NCBI GenBank assembly: GCA_947589305.1
Contig: CANQAP010000009.1
Coordinates: 1 to 64,000, forward strand
Direction: 5' to 3'
Source of the DNA: an uncultured Lachnospiraceae bacterium
GTDB lineage: Bacteria; Bacillota; Clostridia; Lachnospirales; Lachnospiraceae
Length of the DNA: 64,000 nt
Part shown: piece by piece, positions 26,560-35,820 of the stretch
Layout: each line of letters starts with the position of its first letter
Numbering within the stretch: position 1 is the stretch's first letter
Notes under the pieces: generated by a model
Seen by the model: only the letters and a program-made list of their open reading frames with translations
What the model was told of the DNA's origin: nothing
Databases searched by the model: none
Program-made: the position numbers and the translations under genes

Positions 26560-27432
26560 ATGGAAAATATTTTAAGTGCATTTGAAAATTTTTATAAAAA
26601 TATTTATTTTCCGCAAATTCATATCACAGATGTGCTTGAAATGTTGATTATTTCTTTTTTACTCTATCATATTATCTGTTGGTTTAAAAAATCTAGAGCT
26701 TGGACATTGTTCAAAGGCATCGCGGTGTTGGCGCTTTGTTGGCTGTTTGCCGCTATCTTTGAATTAAATACGATCCTTTGGATTTTTCGAAATACGATCA
26801 GTGTTGGCATTATAGCCATTATCATTATTTTCCAGCCGGAACTCCGGAAAGCGTTGGAGCAGTTGGGCAAGCAAAACTTTCTGTCGTCTTTATTTGACAG
26901 CGGCAGCAGTGAACGAAAGGAGCAGTTTTCTGCTAAGACAACAAATGAGTTGGTCAAAGCCACGTTTGAAATGGCAAAAAATAAAGTTGGCGCCTTGATC
27001 GTGATTGAGCAAAACGTACCGTTGGGAGATTATGAGAGAACCGGGATTCCAGTAGATGCCGTGGTATCCAGTCAGTTGTTGGTGAATATTTTCGAACATA
27101 ATACGCCGTTGCACGACGGTGCCGTTATCTTACGGAACAACCGGATCACGGCGGCTACCTGTTATCTGCCTCTTTCTGATAATATGGAAATCAATAAAGA
27201 ACTGGGAACAAGACATCGTGCGGCGATTGGGATCAGTGAGGTTTCAGACAGTATGACGATTATTGTGTCGGAAGAAACCGGCGACGTATCGGTTGCTGTT
27301 GCCGGTGAGTTATATCGAGGATTGGATGTAGACAATTTAAAGAAAAAATTGTCATATATCCAAAATAAAGCGTTAGATGTAAAGCGGTTTAGATTGTGGA
27401 AAGGTAATCGGAATGAAAGAAAAACTTCTTAA
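26560..27432 (+). CDS. cdaA: Diadenylate cyclase CdaA
   Basis: A 290-residue membrane diadenylate cyclase that makes cyclic di-AMP from two ATP. Three N-terminal membrane helices (residues about 20-105) precede the DAC domain. The active-site motifs are present: Asp186-Gly187-Ala188 in LHDGAVILRNNRI and Arg218-His219-Arg220 in GTRHRAAIG. The protein is YbbP/CdaA-type in length and order. GGAGGGAAAG precedes ATG 26560. It overlaps ybbR/cdaR by 20 bp, the conserved arrangement in Bacillota, where CdaR modulates cyclase activity. Cyclic di-AMP controls osmolyte and potassium transport and is essential in many relatives. Confidence 0.95.
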   Translation: MENILSAFENFYKNIYFPQIHITDVLEMLIISFLLYHIICWFKKSRAWTLFKGIAVLALCWLFAAIFELNTILWIFRNTISVGIIAIIIIFQPELRKALEQLGKQNFLSSLFDSGSSERKEQFSAKTTNELVKATFEMAKNKVGALIVIEQNVPLGDYERTGIPVDAVVSSQLLVNIFEHNTPLHDGAVILRNNRITAATCYLPLSDNMEINKELGTRHRAAIGISEVSDSMTIIVSEETGDVSVAVAGELYRGLDVDNLKKKLSYIQNKALDVKRFRLWKGNRNERKTS

Positions 27433-28723
27433 AAACTGGGGTCTGAAGATAATGGCTGTACTGATTTCCTTTCTGGTATGGTTTTTAGTGGCTAATATTG
27501 AAGACTACTCGATATCCAAGACAATCACGGGAATACCTGTTGCCATATTGAATGAAGAAGCCATTACGGAACATGATATGGTCTATGAAGTGGAACAGGG
27601 AAAGACGGTCGATATTAAGGTGGAAGGAAGACGTTCGATCGTAGAAGGTTTAACGGCGGAAGATTTTTCTGCCAGTGCCGATCTATCAGAATTATCGATT
27701 ACAAATTCCGTGCAGATTACAGTGGATGCGATCAATAGTCTGGTACGGCGGGAAGTCGATATCTCTATTGTAGACAGCACAATGAAAGTTGCGATAGAGG
27801 AACGCGGAGAGCAAAAGCTGCCGATCAGCGTCATGACGCTGGGAGAGACGCAGGAAGGATATGCAGTAGTCAATGCGACGGCAACGCCGAATATGGTCAC
27901 GATCACCGGTGCGGCATCTAAAGTCAAGGATATTAAAACAGTTCGTGTGGAAGTGGACGTGGAAGGTTTGAATACCAGTATTTCTGCAAGAGGCGATTTG
28001 ATTTTGCTGGATGCAGACGGAGCTGTGATCGAAGCCGACAAGTTGACGATGAGTTTATCGTCGGTCAATGTGAAGGTTTCCATTCAGAAGACAAAAGAAG
28101 TGCCGATTCAGGTAACGCCGCTGGGAGAAGTGGCGGAAGGCTATAGCATTGCCGGGGAGATTGAATATCAGCCGACAACCGTTTTGATTGCAGGTGATGA
28201 AGAGGATTTAAGAAATGTTCGTGCAATTACGGTCGGAGATATCGACGTTACAGATCGCAGCAGTGATTATGAAGTGACCGTGGATATTAATAACTATCTG
28301 CCAGACGGAGTGGTCGTGGCGGATCAGACGCAGGAGATTGCGGTTCAGATTAAGATCGAACGCCTGATAGAAAAAACGATTACGATCAAATCGTCGGATA
28401 TTACCTTTGCTGGATGCGCGGAGGATTTGGACTGTGAACTTTCAGAGGACGAAGGACCGTATGAAGTGACGCTGATCGGACTGAAAGAGACATTGGATGC
28501 AGTTACGGTAGCAGACTTAAAACCAACGGTGGATGTAACGGAATATCTGCAAGAAGGTACTTATTCCTGCACATTGACGATGGAGGACTTAGAGGGCGTT
28601 CAATATGAGAAGGAACTGTCGGTCATGGTGATCATTGCCAAGCGGGAACCGTTGGCTGCTTCTACTGAAGAAAATATTGGAACGACGGAAAATCCTGCGG
28701 GGAAAAAGACAGAAAGCCAATAG
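27413..28723 (+). CDS. cdaR: YbbR-domain protein CdaR (CdaA regulator)
   Basis: A 436-residue envelope protein: a single N-terminal membrane anchor (residues about 9-26, IMAVLISFLVWFLVANIEDY) followed by four YbbR-like beta repeats, seen by recurring VDVEGL/VDITV-type endings and V-x-I-x-G segments. The C-terminal 25 residues are Thr/Glu/Lys-rich and disordered. CdaR-type proteins bind CdaA on the outside and tune c-di-AMP synthesis. Translation is coupled to cdaA through a 20-bp overlap. A strong hairpin at 28751-28793 ends the operon. Confidence 0.9.
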   Translation: MKEKLLKNWGLKIMAVLISFLVWFLVANIEDYSISKTITGIPVAILNEEAITEHDMVYEVEQGKTVDIKVEGRRSIVEGLTAEDFSASADLSELSITNSVQITVDAINSLVRREVDISIVDSTMKVAIEERGEQKLPISVMTLGETQEGYAVVNATATPNMVTITGAASKVKDIKTVRVEVDVEGLNTSISARGDLILLDADGAVIEADKLTMSLSSVNVKVSIQKTKEVPIQVTPLGEVAEGYSIAGEIEYQPTTVLIAGDEEDLRNVRAITVGDIDVTDRSSDYEVTVDINNYLPDGVVVADQTQEIAVQIKIERLIEKTITIKSSDITFAGCAEDLDCELSEDEGPYEVTLIGLKETLDAVTVADLKPTVDVTEYLQEGTYSCTLTMEDLEGVQYEKELSVMVIIAKREPLAASTEENIGTTENPAGKKTESQ

Positions 28724-28750
28724 GATTTGATCAATGCGGATATTAATCAT

Positions 28751-28793
28751 AAAACGGCAGTTGAAAGGATATATTTCTTTCAACTGCCGTTTT
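28751..28793. terminator. Bidirectional terminator between cdaR and amylase
   Basis: A perfect 17-bp stem (28751-28767 with 28777-28793) encloses a 9-base loop. It begins AAAA and ends TTTT, so it can terminate both the cdaR operon (plus) and the convergent amylase gene (minus). Confidence 0.92.
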
Positions 28794-28807
28794 GTCAAGC
28801 AATCCTA

Positions 28808-30121
28808 TCAGCATTCTGTCTGCCAAAAGAAAGCGGAATATGGAGGTAATTCGCTGCCGCCGCCAAAGTCATGTGATTTTCCGGTGATCAGATCAGTTGC
28901 CATTCCCGCTCTTGCGTCAAAATGCGCGGTATAAGCGGTGTCATCTGCATTAATGGCAACCAAGACTCGCTCGCCTTCGTACTCCCGCTCAAAAATACAT
29001 TGCTTGTTGGTCAGGACGATGGAACGAAACGTGCCGTAATTTAACGCTTTGCTATGCTTTTTTGCTTCTGCCAGTTTGGAAATCCACTCGGTTAATTCGT
29101 TTGTGATCGGAGCGTCAAAGCAAGCGCGCAGTGCCGGGTCGCCTTCGCTTTTCTGTGCTTTTGCACCCCATTCGCTGCCATAATATACGCATGGGATCCC
29201 GGGCATGCCAAACGCCATGGCATAGACCAAAGGCAGATGTTTTTCAGTTGTTAATATGCTTGCGATACGGGTTACATCATGATTGTCCACGAAACTCAGC
29301 AAATGTTTTCCTCGATATAGGGTCCAGTTCTCCGGTCCGAATTGACGAAGCAGCGAATGCACGATCTCAAACATATTCATGCTGTTGAAGCTGGAATAGA
29401 TGCCTTTATAGCACTCATAGTTCGTGGCGCTGTGACACATTTCATCATTGACAAACTGGTTATAATCTCCGTGCAATAATTCACCCAATAATAGGAATTC
29501 CGGTTTTAACTGATCGGTAAAACTGCGAAGTCTCCTGAGAAAATCTTTGTCCAGACAGTAGCAGACATCCAAACGCAAACCGTCGATATCAAATTCTTTT
29601 ACCCATCCGTCTACACAGGATAACAGGTATTGGATCACTTCTTCGTTTCGTAGATTTAATTTTACCAGATCATAATTGCCTTCCCATCCTTCATACCATA
29701 ATCCGTCATTGTAATTGGAGTTGCCGTCAAATGCGATTCGGGCGAACCAATCTTTATATCGGGAGTTTTCACGGTGCTGTAATACGTCCTGAAACGCCCA
29801 AAAACCTCTTCCGACATGATTAAAGACACCGTCTAGGACGACTTTGATCCCGGCATGATGCAGGGCATCACATACTTTCTTGAAATCTTCATTTGTTCCA
29901 AGCCGGCAGTCAATTTTAGTATAATCTCTGGTATTATATCCATGTGTGTCGGATTCAAAGATGGGAGAAAAATAAATGGCGTTGATGCCCAGTTTTTGCA
30001 TATGAGGAATCCAGTCGATGACTTTTAGGATGCGGGATTGCAAAATACCGTCATTTTCAAACGGGGCTCCGCAAAATCCCAAAGGATATATCTGATAAAA
30101 TACGCTTTCGTATGCCCACAT
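28808..30121 (-). CDS. GH13 alpha-amylase family enzyme (cytoplasmic)
   Basis: A 437-residue glycoside hydrolase family 13 enzyme hydrolysing alpha-1,4-glucans. The four conserved regions are present: DGVFNH (residues 97-102), GLRLDV with nucleophile Asp185, acid/base Glu214 in LLGELLHGD, and FVDNHD with Asp282. There is no signal peptide and no N-terminal carbohydrate-binding domain, so it acts inside the cell on glycogen or imported maltodextrins. AAAGGAGG precedes the start ATG (minus strand, 30121). Its promoter is back to back with that of the TetR gene, and the two may share regulation. Exact specificity (alpha-amylase, cyclomaltodextrinase or neopullulanase-like) is not resolved. Confidence 0.9.
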   Translation of the reverse strand: MWAYESVFYQIYPLGFCGAPFENDGILQSRILKVIDWIPHMQKLGINAIYFSPIFESDTHGYNTRDYTKIDCRLGTNEDFKKVCDALHHAGIKVVLDGVFNHVGRGFWAFQDVLQHRENSRYKDWFARIAFDGNSNYNDGLWYEGWEGNYDLVKLNLRNEEVIQYLLSCVDGWVKEFDIDGLRLDVCYCLDKDFLRRLRSFTDQLKPEFLLLGELLHGDYNQFVNDEMCHSATNYECYKGIYSSFNSMNMFEIVHSLLRQFGPENWTLYRGKHLLSFVDNHDVTRIASILTTEKHLPLVYAMAFGMPGIPCVYYGSEWGAKAQKSEGDPALRACFDAPITNELTEWISKLAEAKKHSKALNYGTFRSIVLTNKQCIFEREYEGERVLVAINADDTAYTAHFDARAGMATDLITGKSHDFGGGSELPPYSAFFWQTEC

Positions 30122-30168
30122 AAAACATGTCCTCCTTTATTGTACAACTGTGTTCGATGTCTAAAAAC

Positions 30169-30197
30169 AGTATAGACATCCGAAAAACATTTGTCAA
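30169..30197 (-). promoter_or_regulatory. Promoter of the amylase gene
   Basis: On the minus strand: TTGACA (30192-30197), 17-bp spacer, TATACT (30169-30174), 48 bp upstream of the amylase start. The -35 lies only six bases from the divergent TTGACA at 30204. Confidence 0.8.
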
Positions 30198-30203
30198 TCT
30201 TCA

Positions 30204-30232
30204 TTGACAATTAGTATACCGATTGGTATACT
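30204..30232 (+). promoter_or_regulatory. tetR promoter with embedded operator
   Basis: TTGACA at 30204-30209, 17-bp spacer, TATACT at 30227-30232. A perfect dyad AGTATACC-GATT-GGTATACT (30213-30232) fills the spacer and -10, the expected place for a TetR-family repressor to block transcription of its own gene and of glgB downstream. Confidence 0.82.
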
Positions 30233-30295
30233 GTTACTTATGAATCATACGCGGAGAAGATCAACAGACATAACGAAAGAAGGAGGAGTGCGGAT

Positions 30296-30889
30296 TTGGA
30301 GGATAAAACAAATAATCGGGCAAAGATTTTAGCCTGTGCGGTTCATTTGTTTTACCAGAAGGGATATGATGCAGTCGGTGTACAGGAAATCGCAACGGCA
30401 GCAGGAGTTACTAAGCCGACATTGTATTACTATTTCAAAAGCAAGAGGGGACTCTTGGATGCGTTGTTAAAGGAAAGATGCGAACCGTTATGCAGGCGAT
30501 TAGAGGAAGTCGCAGTGTCCGATGGTGGGGAATTAAAGGATACATTGTACACCTTGGCTTGTGCTTACATTGAAACTGCGCATGCAGATCGGGAGCTTTA
30601 TTTTTTAGTGTTAAGCCTGAACTATTTTGCCAGAGAAAATGAAGCTTTTAAAGCGGTTGCGCCGTATATGAAACGGATGTTTCGTGCAGCTACGGATTTA
30701 TTCTTGAATTCCGGCGATAAGATTGGAAATATGAATGGCAGACAGGAACAGTTCGCGATTGGTTTTCAGGGCATCATCAACCACTATATTTTAGTCATGG
30801 ATGCAAGGGGGATGCCCATGGAACAGATTGCGGATGAACATGCCGTACGGGAACTGGTGAGACAATTTATGTATGGAATCTATTCTTAA
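30296..30889 (+). CDS. TetR/AcrR family transcriptional regulator
   Basis: A 197-residue TetR-family repressor. The N-terminal HTH is clear: ILACAVHLFYQKGYDAVGVQ, then AAGVTKPTLYYYFKSKRGLL with the recognition helix. The C-terminal helical ligand domain is not informative about the inducer. The start is TTG 30296, with AGGAGG at 30281-30286. An 8+8 bp dyad in its own promoter (30213-30232) is the probable operator. The gene is 36 bp upstream of glgB on the same strand and divergent from a GH13 amylase, so it probably regulates glucan metabolism (inference). Confidence 0.9.
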   Translation: MEDKTNNRAKILACAVHLFYQKGYDAVGVQEIATAAGVTKPTLYYYFKSKRGLLDALLKERCEPLCRRLEEVAVSDGGELKDTLYTLACAYIETAHADRELYFLVLSLNYFARENEAFKAVAPYMKRMFRAATDLFLNSGDKIGNMNGRQEQFAIGFQGIINHYILVMDARGMPMEQIADEHAVRELVRQFMYGIYS

Positions 30890-30925
30890 GATAAATATTA
30901 GAAATAAGGAAGAGAGGTAAACAGT

Positions 30926-33178
30926 ATGAACGAAAAATTGCAACGTTGGATTAACTGGATTGAATATGATGAATTAATGGAAGGAAAAAATAACAATCCT
31001 AACAAGCTGCTGGGATTACATGACTACTACGATGGACAAGTCGTGACGACGTATAAGCCGCATGCGGTCAGTGTGAAGGTGATGTCCGGCACCGGAAAAA
31101 ATGTAAATGAGATGGAACCAATCGGCGAGCAGGGTTTTTTTGGTTTATATCTGCCGAAAAAAGTATATAAAAAATATGTGTTTGAGACGACCTACGAAGA
31201 CGGTACGACTGTAACACTGGCGGATCCGTATGCGTTTACGACACAAATTTCCGATATGGACCGCTATCTGTTTGCAGAGGGAAATCATTATGAAATTTAT
31301 GAGAAGTTAGGGGCGCATCCGATGAAACTGGATGGAGTAGATGGTACATACTTTGCCGTCTGGGCTCCGAATGCCCGCCGCGTCAGTGTAGTCGGTGATT
31401 TTAATATGTGGGACGGAGCCTTGCATCCGATGAATCTGTTAGGTACATCCGGTATTCATGAACTCTTCATCCCGGGTGTGAAGGAAGGAGCCATTTATAA
31501 ATTTCAGATTTTGACTCGTTACGGTGAATTGATTTATAAAGCGGATCCTTATGGAAATTGTTGCCAATTTCGTCCGGATAATGCTTCCGTAGTGGCGGAT
31601 CTGAACAAATATAAATGGAAAGATACGGCATGGATTGAACAGAGAAAACACAGAAAACGGACGGATTCCTTACGGACTCCGATGGCAATCTATGAGATGC
31701 ACCTTGGTTCTTGGAAAAAGAAAGTGGAAGACAGTGATAATGGTTTCTATGGATATCGGGAACTGGCGCCGATGATCGCTTCCTATGTAAAAGAAATGGG
31801 CTATACACATATTGAGATCATGGGAATTGCAGAATATCCGTTCGACGGTTCATGGGGATATCAGGTGACAAATTATTATGCGCCGACCAGACGGTATGGA
31901 TTGCCGGAAGATTTTATGTATTTTGTAGACTACATGCACAAACATGATATTTATGTGATCTTAGATTGGGTGCCGGCGCATTTTCCGAAGGATGCACACG
32001 GCTTAGGAAGGTTTGACGGTATGCCGTTGTATGAGCATCCGGATCCAAGACGCGGGGAACATCCGCATTGGGGGACCTACATTTTTGATTACGGAAGAAA
32101 AGAAGTGCAGAACTTCTTGGTGGCAAACGCTCTGTTTTGGCTGGAAAAATTTCATATTGACGGTCTGCGGGTGGATGCCGTGGCATCCATGCTCTACTTG
32201 GATTACGGAAAAAATGACGGGGAATGGGTGGCAAATAAAGACGGCGGAAAGGAAAATCTGGATGCCATCGCATTTATGCAGCATTTAAATCAGACGATAG
32301 AGGACAGAGTGCCGGGAGCGTTAATGATTGCGGAGGAATCGACCGCATGGGCAGGCGTGACGGCTCCGGCATCCATGAACGGACTGGGATATCTGTATAA
32401 GTGGAATATGGGATGGATGAACGATTTTATTGAGTATATGAAGCTCGATCCGTATTTCCGTTCCTTTAACCACAGCAGGCTGACATTTAGCTTAATGTAC
32501 GCGTACTCTGAGAACTTTATTTTGGTCATGTCTCATGATGAGGTGGTACATTTGAAATGTTCGATGCTCTATAAGATGCCGGGTACGATGCCGGAAAAAT
32601 TCGCGAACCTGAAAACGGCATACGGATTTATGTATGCGCATCCGGGAAAGAAGCTCTTATTTATGGGACAGGAATTCGGACAAAAACGGGAATGGAGCGA
32701 AGCGCGGAGTCTGGACTGGTTCGTGTTGGAAGAGGAAGGGCATAAAGGACTACAGAATTTTGTAAAGAAATTAAATGAATTATATCGTAAATATGATGCC
32801 TTTTATTATAATGATTATGATCCGATGGGCTTTGAATGGATTAATTGCAATGACAACCAGCATAGTCAGATATCCTTTATCCGACGGGGATCATCCGCAA
32901 AAGACCAGTTATTGTTTGTATGCAATTTCACACCGGTGGAACGAAAAGGTTTTCAGGTTGGTGTTCCGTGCTTGGGAAGCTATACGGAAGTGTTGAATTC
33001 CGATGCGGTCGAATTTGAAGGTGAAGGCAGGGTCAATAAAAAACCGTTAAAAGCGGAAGCTGGCGAATGTGACGGAAGAACTCAGCATATCACGTTCGAT
33101 CTGCCGCCGTTATCTGTCGTGGCGTTCCGATATGATTATGTGGATACAAAGACAAAAGCGAAGAGCGAAAAGAAATAA
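30926..33178 (+). CDS. glgB: 1,4-alpha-glucan branching enzyme GlgB
   Basis: A 750-residue glycogen branching enzyme that cuts alpha-1,4 chains and rejoins them as alpha-1,6 branches. Domain order: N-terminal region and CBM48 (to about residue 230, with WAPNARRVSVVGDFNMWDG), GH13 catalytic barrel (DWVPAHFPKD; nucleophile Asp417 in GLRVDAVASM; acid Glu470 in MIAEESTAW; Asp538 in MSHDEVVH), and C-terminal beta domain. GAGAGG precedes ATG 30926. It follows tetR in the same orientation. No ADP-glucose synthesis genes are in the window, so the rest of the glycogen pathway lies elsewhere. Confidence 0.95.
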   Translation: MNEKLQRWINWIEYDELMEGKNNNPNKLLGLHDYYDGQVVTTYKPHAVSVKVMSGTGKNVNEMEPIGEQGFFGLYLPKKVYKKYVFETTYEDGTTVTLADPYAFTTQISDMDRYLFAEGNHYEIYEKLGAHPMKLDGVDGTYFAVWAPNARRVSVVGDFNMWDGALHPMNLLGTSGIHELFIPGVKEGAIYKFQILTRYGELIYKADPYGNCCQFRPDNASVVADLNKYKWKDTAWIEQRKHRKRTDSLRTPMAIYEMHLGSWKKKVEDSDNGFYGYRELAPMIASYVKEMGYTHIEIMGIAEYPFDGSWGYQVTNYYAPTRRYGLPEDFMYFVDYMHKHDIYVILDWVPAHFPKDAHGLGRFDGMPLYEHPDPRRGEHPHWGTYIFDYGRKEVQNFLVANALFWLEKFHIDGLRVDAVASMLYLDYGKNDGEWVANKDGGKENLDAIAFMQHLNQTIEDRVPGALMIAEESTAWAGVTAPASMNGLGYLYKWNMGWMNDFIEYMKLDPYFRSFNHSRLTFSLMYAYSENFILVMSHDEVVHLKCSMLYKMPGTMPEKFANLKTAYGFMYAHPGKKLLFMGQEFGQKREWSEARSLDWFVLEEEGHKGLQNFVKKLNELYRKYDAFYYNDYDPMGFEWINCNDNQHSQISFIRRGSSAKDQLLFVCNFTPVERKGFQVGVPCLGSYTEVLNSDAVEFEGEGRVNKKPLKAEAGECDGRTQHITFDLPPLSVVAFRYDYVDTKTKAKSEKK

Positions 33179-33250
33179 AATCCATTTCACCGAATGATTC
33201 CTATGCTCATATCATATATTGATTAGTAAAAATGATGTGAGGAAATCAAA

Positions 33251-34024
33251 ATGGCAGCAACAATCGTCATAGATGCAGGACATGGAGGTAGTGATGGAGG
33301 AGCCGTTTATAACGGACGCTTGGAAAAAGACGATAATTTAAGACTGGCACTGGCAGTTGGCAATCTTTTAGAGCAGGAGGGGTATAATGTCGTTTATACC
33401 CGTACGGAGGATGTCTTTGATTCTCCGGGAGAAAAAGCAAGGATTGCCAACCGTTCCGGTGCCGATTATTTTGTGTCTTTTCACCGGAATTCCAGCCCAT
33501 ATCCGAACACATACAGCGGAGTGGAAACCTTGGTCTATTCAGACAGTGGGGTGCGGGGTGAGCTGGCACGAAGTGTCAATGCGGAACTCGAGCGGGTTGG
33601 ATTCAATAATTTGGGAGTGAAAGAACGTACCAATCTGACAGTCTTAAAGCGAACGGATATGCCGGCGATTCTGATAGAAGCCGGATTCTTAAATACCGAG
33701 GCGGATAATCAGACCTTTGATAATAATTTTAATTCCATCGCTAGAGCGATCGCAACGGGTATTGAAAATGTAGTCGGAGGTACATCCAATAGTGGTGGCA
33801 GTGAAAGCAACCGCTATCGTGTGCAGACAGGACTGTTCCGGCGGTATGGAAACGCGCAGTTTATGCTTCAGGGACTGATCGAAAAAGGTTATGAGGCAGA
33901 AATTGTAGAAAGCGGAGAATACTTTGCTGTACAGGTGGGAAATTATTCCTCTTTGGAGGAAGCCAGAAATGCACAGACACAGCTTCGGAATCAAGGATAT
34001 GAAACTTTAGTTGTTACTGCCTGA
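33251..34024 (+). CDS. N-acetylmuramoyl-L-alanine amidase with C-terminal SPOR domain
   Basis: A 257-residue zinc amidase (amidase_3) that cleaves the bond between MurNAc and L-Ala in peptidoglycan. Zinc and catalytic residues: His11 (DAGHGG), Glu25 (LEKDD), His78 (SFHRNSS) and Glu143 (LIEAGF). After a Gly/Ser linker (GGTSNSGGSES), residues about 187-257 form a SPOR domain (YRVQTGLFRR, AVQVGNYSSLEEA) that binds denuded glycan. The architecture resembles CwlC-type mother-cell lytic enzymes of spore formers. There is no signal peptide, which also fits a mother-cell autolysin. Its 3' end overlaps convergent ung by 18 bp. Confidence 0.93.
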   Translation: MAATIVIDAGHGGSDGGAVYNGRLEKDDNLRLALAVGNLLEQEGYNVVYTRTEDVFDSPGEKARIANRSGADYFVSFHRNSSPYPNTYSGVETLVYSDSGVRGELARSVNAELERVGFNNLGVKERTNLTVLKRTDMPAILIEAGFLNTEADNQTFDNNFNSIARAIATGIENVVGGTSNSGGSESNRYRVQTGLFRRYGNAQFMLQGLIEKGYEAEIVESGEYFAVQVGNYSSLEEARNAQTQLRNQGYETLVVTA

Positions 34025-34699
34025 CGGAATATTTTCAATTTGCCAATCAATCGGTTCTAAATGATGCTCCGTTAAAAACGCATTGGCTTTGCTGAAATGT
34101 TTACATCCGAAAAAGCCGCGATATGCTGACAGTGGACTTGGGTGAGGAGCCTGTAAAATTAAGTGGTTCGGATTGTTCAACATGGATGCTTTGCTTTGGG
34201 CAGGTTTGCCCCATAATAAAAAGACGATCGGGCGGTCCTGTTCATTTAATATGCGGATGGCGGCATCCGTAAATTGTTCCCAGCCGATTCCCTGATGGGA
34301 AAAGGCTTGGTGGGCGCGAACAGTCAGCAGGGTGTTCAACAGTAACACACCCTGCTTTGCCCATTTTGTCAAATAGCCGTTGTTTGGGATATAGCAGCCG
34401 AGATCGTCTTCTAATTCTTTGTAGATATTGACCAGTGAAGGAGGGATCTCGACTCCCGGTTTGACAGAAAAACAAAGACCGTGTGCCTGTCCTTCCTCAT
34501 GATAAGGATCCTGCCCTAAGATCACAACTTTCACACTGTGCAGCGGGGTCAGATGGAAAGCAGTAAAAATTTCTTCCGAAGGCGGATAAACGATATAAGT
34601 TTGATATTCTTTTACGATACGGTTATATAAATCCCGATAATAAGGTTTTTTATATTCCGGACGAAGCGGGGCGTCCCAGTCATTGCTTATCTGTGCCAT
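34007..34699 (-). CDS. ung: Uracil-DNA glycosylase
   Basis: A 230-residue family 1 uracil-DNA glycosylase, which removes uracil from DNA to start base excision repair. The water-activating loop GQDPYH occupies residues 62-67 with catalytic Asp64, and the DNA-intercalation loop HPSPLSAYRGF is intact. LLLNTLLTV and FLLWG are the usual core strands. AAAGGA lies five bases before the ATG (minus strand, 34699). It converges with and overlaps the amidase gene by 18 bp. Confidence 0.97.
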   Translation of the reverse strand: MAQISNDWDAPLRPEYKKPYYRDLYNRIVKEYQTYIVYPPSEEIFTAFHLTPLHSVKVVILGQDPYHEEGQAHGLCFSVKPGVEIPPSLVNIYKELEDDLGCYIPNNGYLTKWAKQGVLLLNTLLTVRAHQAFSHQGIGWEQFTDAAIRILNEQDRPIVFLLWGKPAQSKASMLNNPNHLILQAPHPSPLSAYRGFFGCKHFSKANAFLTEHHLEPIDWQIENIPSGSNN

Positions 34700-34769
34700 A
34701 ATATTCCTTTCTGGTGTTCGTCAATCATGTGGAAGGCATGATTTTTATCGGTTCCTGTTTGATGTATAG

Positions 34770-35141
34770 TTAACCGGTCTGTATCAGCATTTGCCCGGCA
34801 AGATAGCCGTTCCATTTCTCAGTCGGAAAACAAAATGTTCGAATGGTTCTTCCGGGAATGAAATGACGTTCTTCCCGTTCCTCGACGGATTCTATCGTCA
34901 TCGTTCCGACTGCGAGTCCCTCGCAGTTATATATGACCATATGTTCATCGGCAGTCAAGGTACCTTTCCCTACCTCGCCGATCAGCACGAATTTATGGGA
35001 AACGAGGTCGGTGGTCACTTCATCAATATAGAAGATGGTTTTTGCCGTTTTGTGAAGATCCATGAGGCGTACTTTGGATGCCTCATAACGCTTTTGTTTT
35101 TCAATCTCTTCCGGTGTCGGCGGTTTCCTAAATAATCCCAT
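34770..35141 (-). CDS. Hypothetical protein
   Basis: A 123-residue soluble protein that I do not recognise. The N-terminus is basic and Pro-rich (MGLFRKPPTPEEIEKQKRY), followed by a mostly beta-strand region (KFVLIGEVGKGTLTADEHMV) with features of a small barrel. No signal peptide or membrane segment. A good ribosome binding site (AAAGGG, five bases before the ATG on the minus strand at 35141) supports real expression. It follows the same direction as ung with about 70 bp between them, so it may be transcribed together with it. Confidence 0.65.
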   Translation of the reverse strand: MGLFRKPPTPEEIEKQKRYEASKVRLMDLHKTAKTIFYIDEVTTDLVSHKFVLIGEVGKGTLTADEHMVIYNCEGLAVGTMTIESVEEREERHFIPGRTIRTFCFPTEKWNGYLAGQMLIQTG

Positions 35142-35385
35142 AAGTACCCTTTCTGGCTCTGTCGATTCCTGATGAACTGATTATAGCATCTCAAGACTGA
35201 AATTTCAATGAAGATGTGAGGTACGGACATCTTGCGTTTCGGATGATTTAGCATTATAATCGTAGAAAATTTTTGGAAAGTCTGCTGACAGCGTATCGTT
35301 TTATTAGATTGGTATGATATGATGAATTTATGGACAAAATCTGATCGAAAACGAGAAAATCAGACAAGGATGGGAAGGCTGTAAT

Positions 35386-35820
35386 ATGGAATCGGATAAG
35401 CTTTTTGAAACCAGTAATCTACTAAAAATGGCTGAAGAATCTCCACAGATTCTGGAAGAAATGATCATAGAGGGAGAATTCCCGCTAAAGATTTCTTTGA
35501 CGGAATACCTATGTCAATTACTGTTACAAAAGGGATTGGCGGTTATGGATGTTGTGCGTATTTCATTATTGAGCAAGAGTTATGTGTATCAGGTTCTGAA
35601 CGGAGAACGGATGCCGTCTCGTGATGTGCTGATTCGGCTTGGATTGTCAATGTCTTGTACGATTGAAGAGATACAGCATCTGTTGACGATCGGACAGGCG
35701 GGAGTGTTATATCCGAAGGTACGCAGAGATGCGGCAATTCTTTGCGGCATCTCACAGCAGCTTACTTTAGCGGAAGTGGATGAATTTCTTAATTCCATTG
35801 GAGAACGGAGTTTGTTATGA
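35386..35820 (+). CDS. Helix-turn-helix protein linked to a Ser/Thr kinase
   Basis: A 144-residue protein with an XRE/Cro-type HTH in the centre (MDVVRISLLSKSYVYQVLNG, then RMPSRDVLIRLGLSM), flanked by helical regions. It overlaps the kinase gene by four bases (ATGA), so the two are translationally coupled. HTH-kinase pairs of this kind occur in Clostridia; the HTH protein is either a substrate of the kinase or a regulator of the surface genes nearby (inference). The HTH sits after about 50 residues rather than at the N-terminus, which is somewhat unusual. Confidence 0.75.
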   Translation: MESDKLFETSNLLKMAEESPQILEEMIIEGEFPLKISLTEYLCQLLLQKGLAVMDVVRISLLSKSYVYQVLNGERMPSRDVLIRLGLSMSCTIEEIQHLLTIGQAGVLYPKVRRDAAILCGISQQLTLAEVDEFLNSIGERSLL

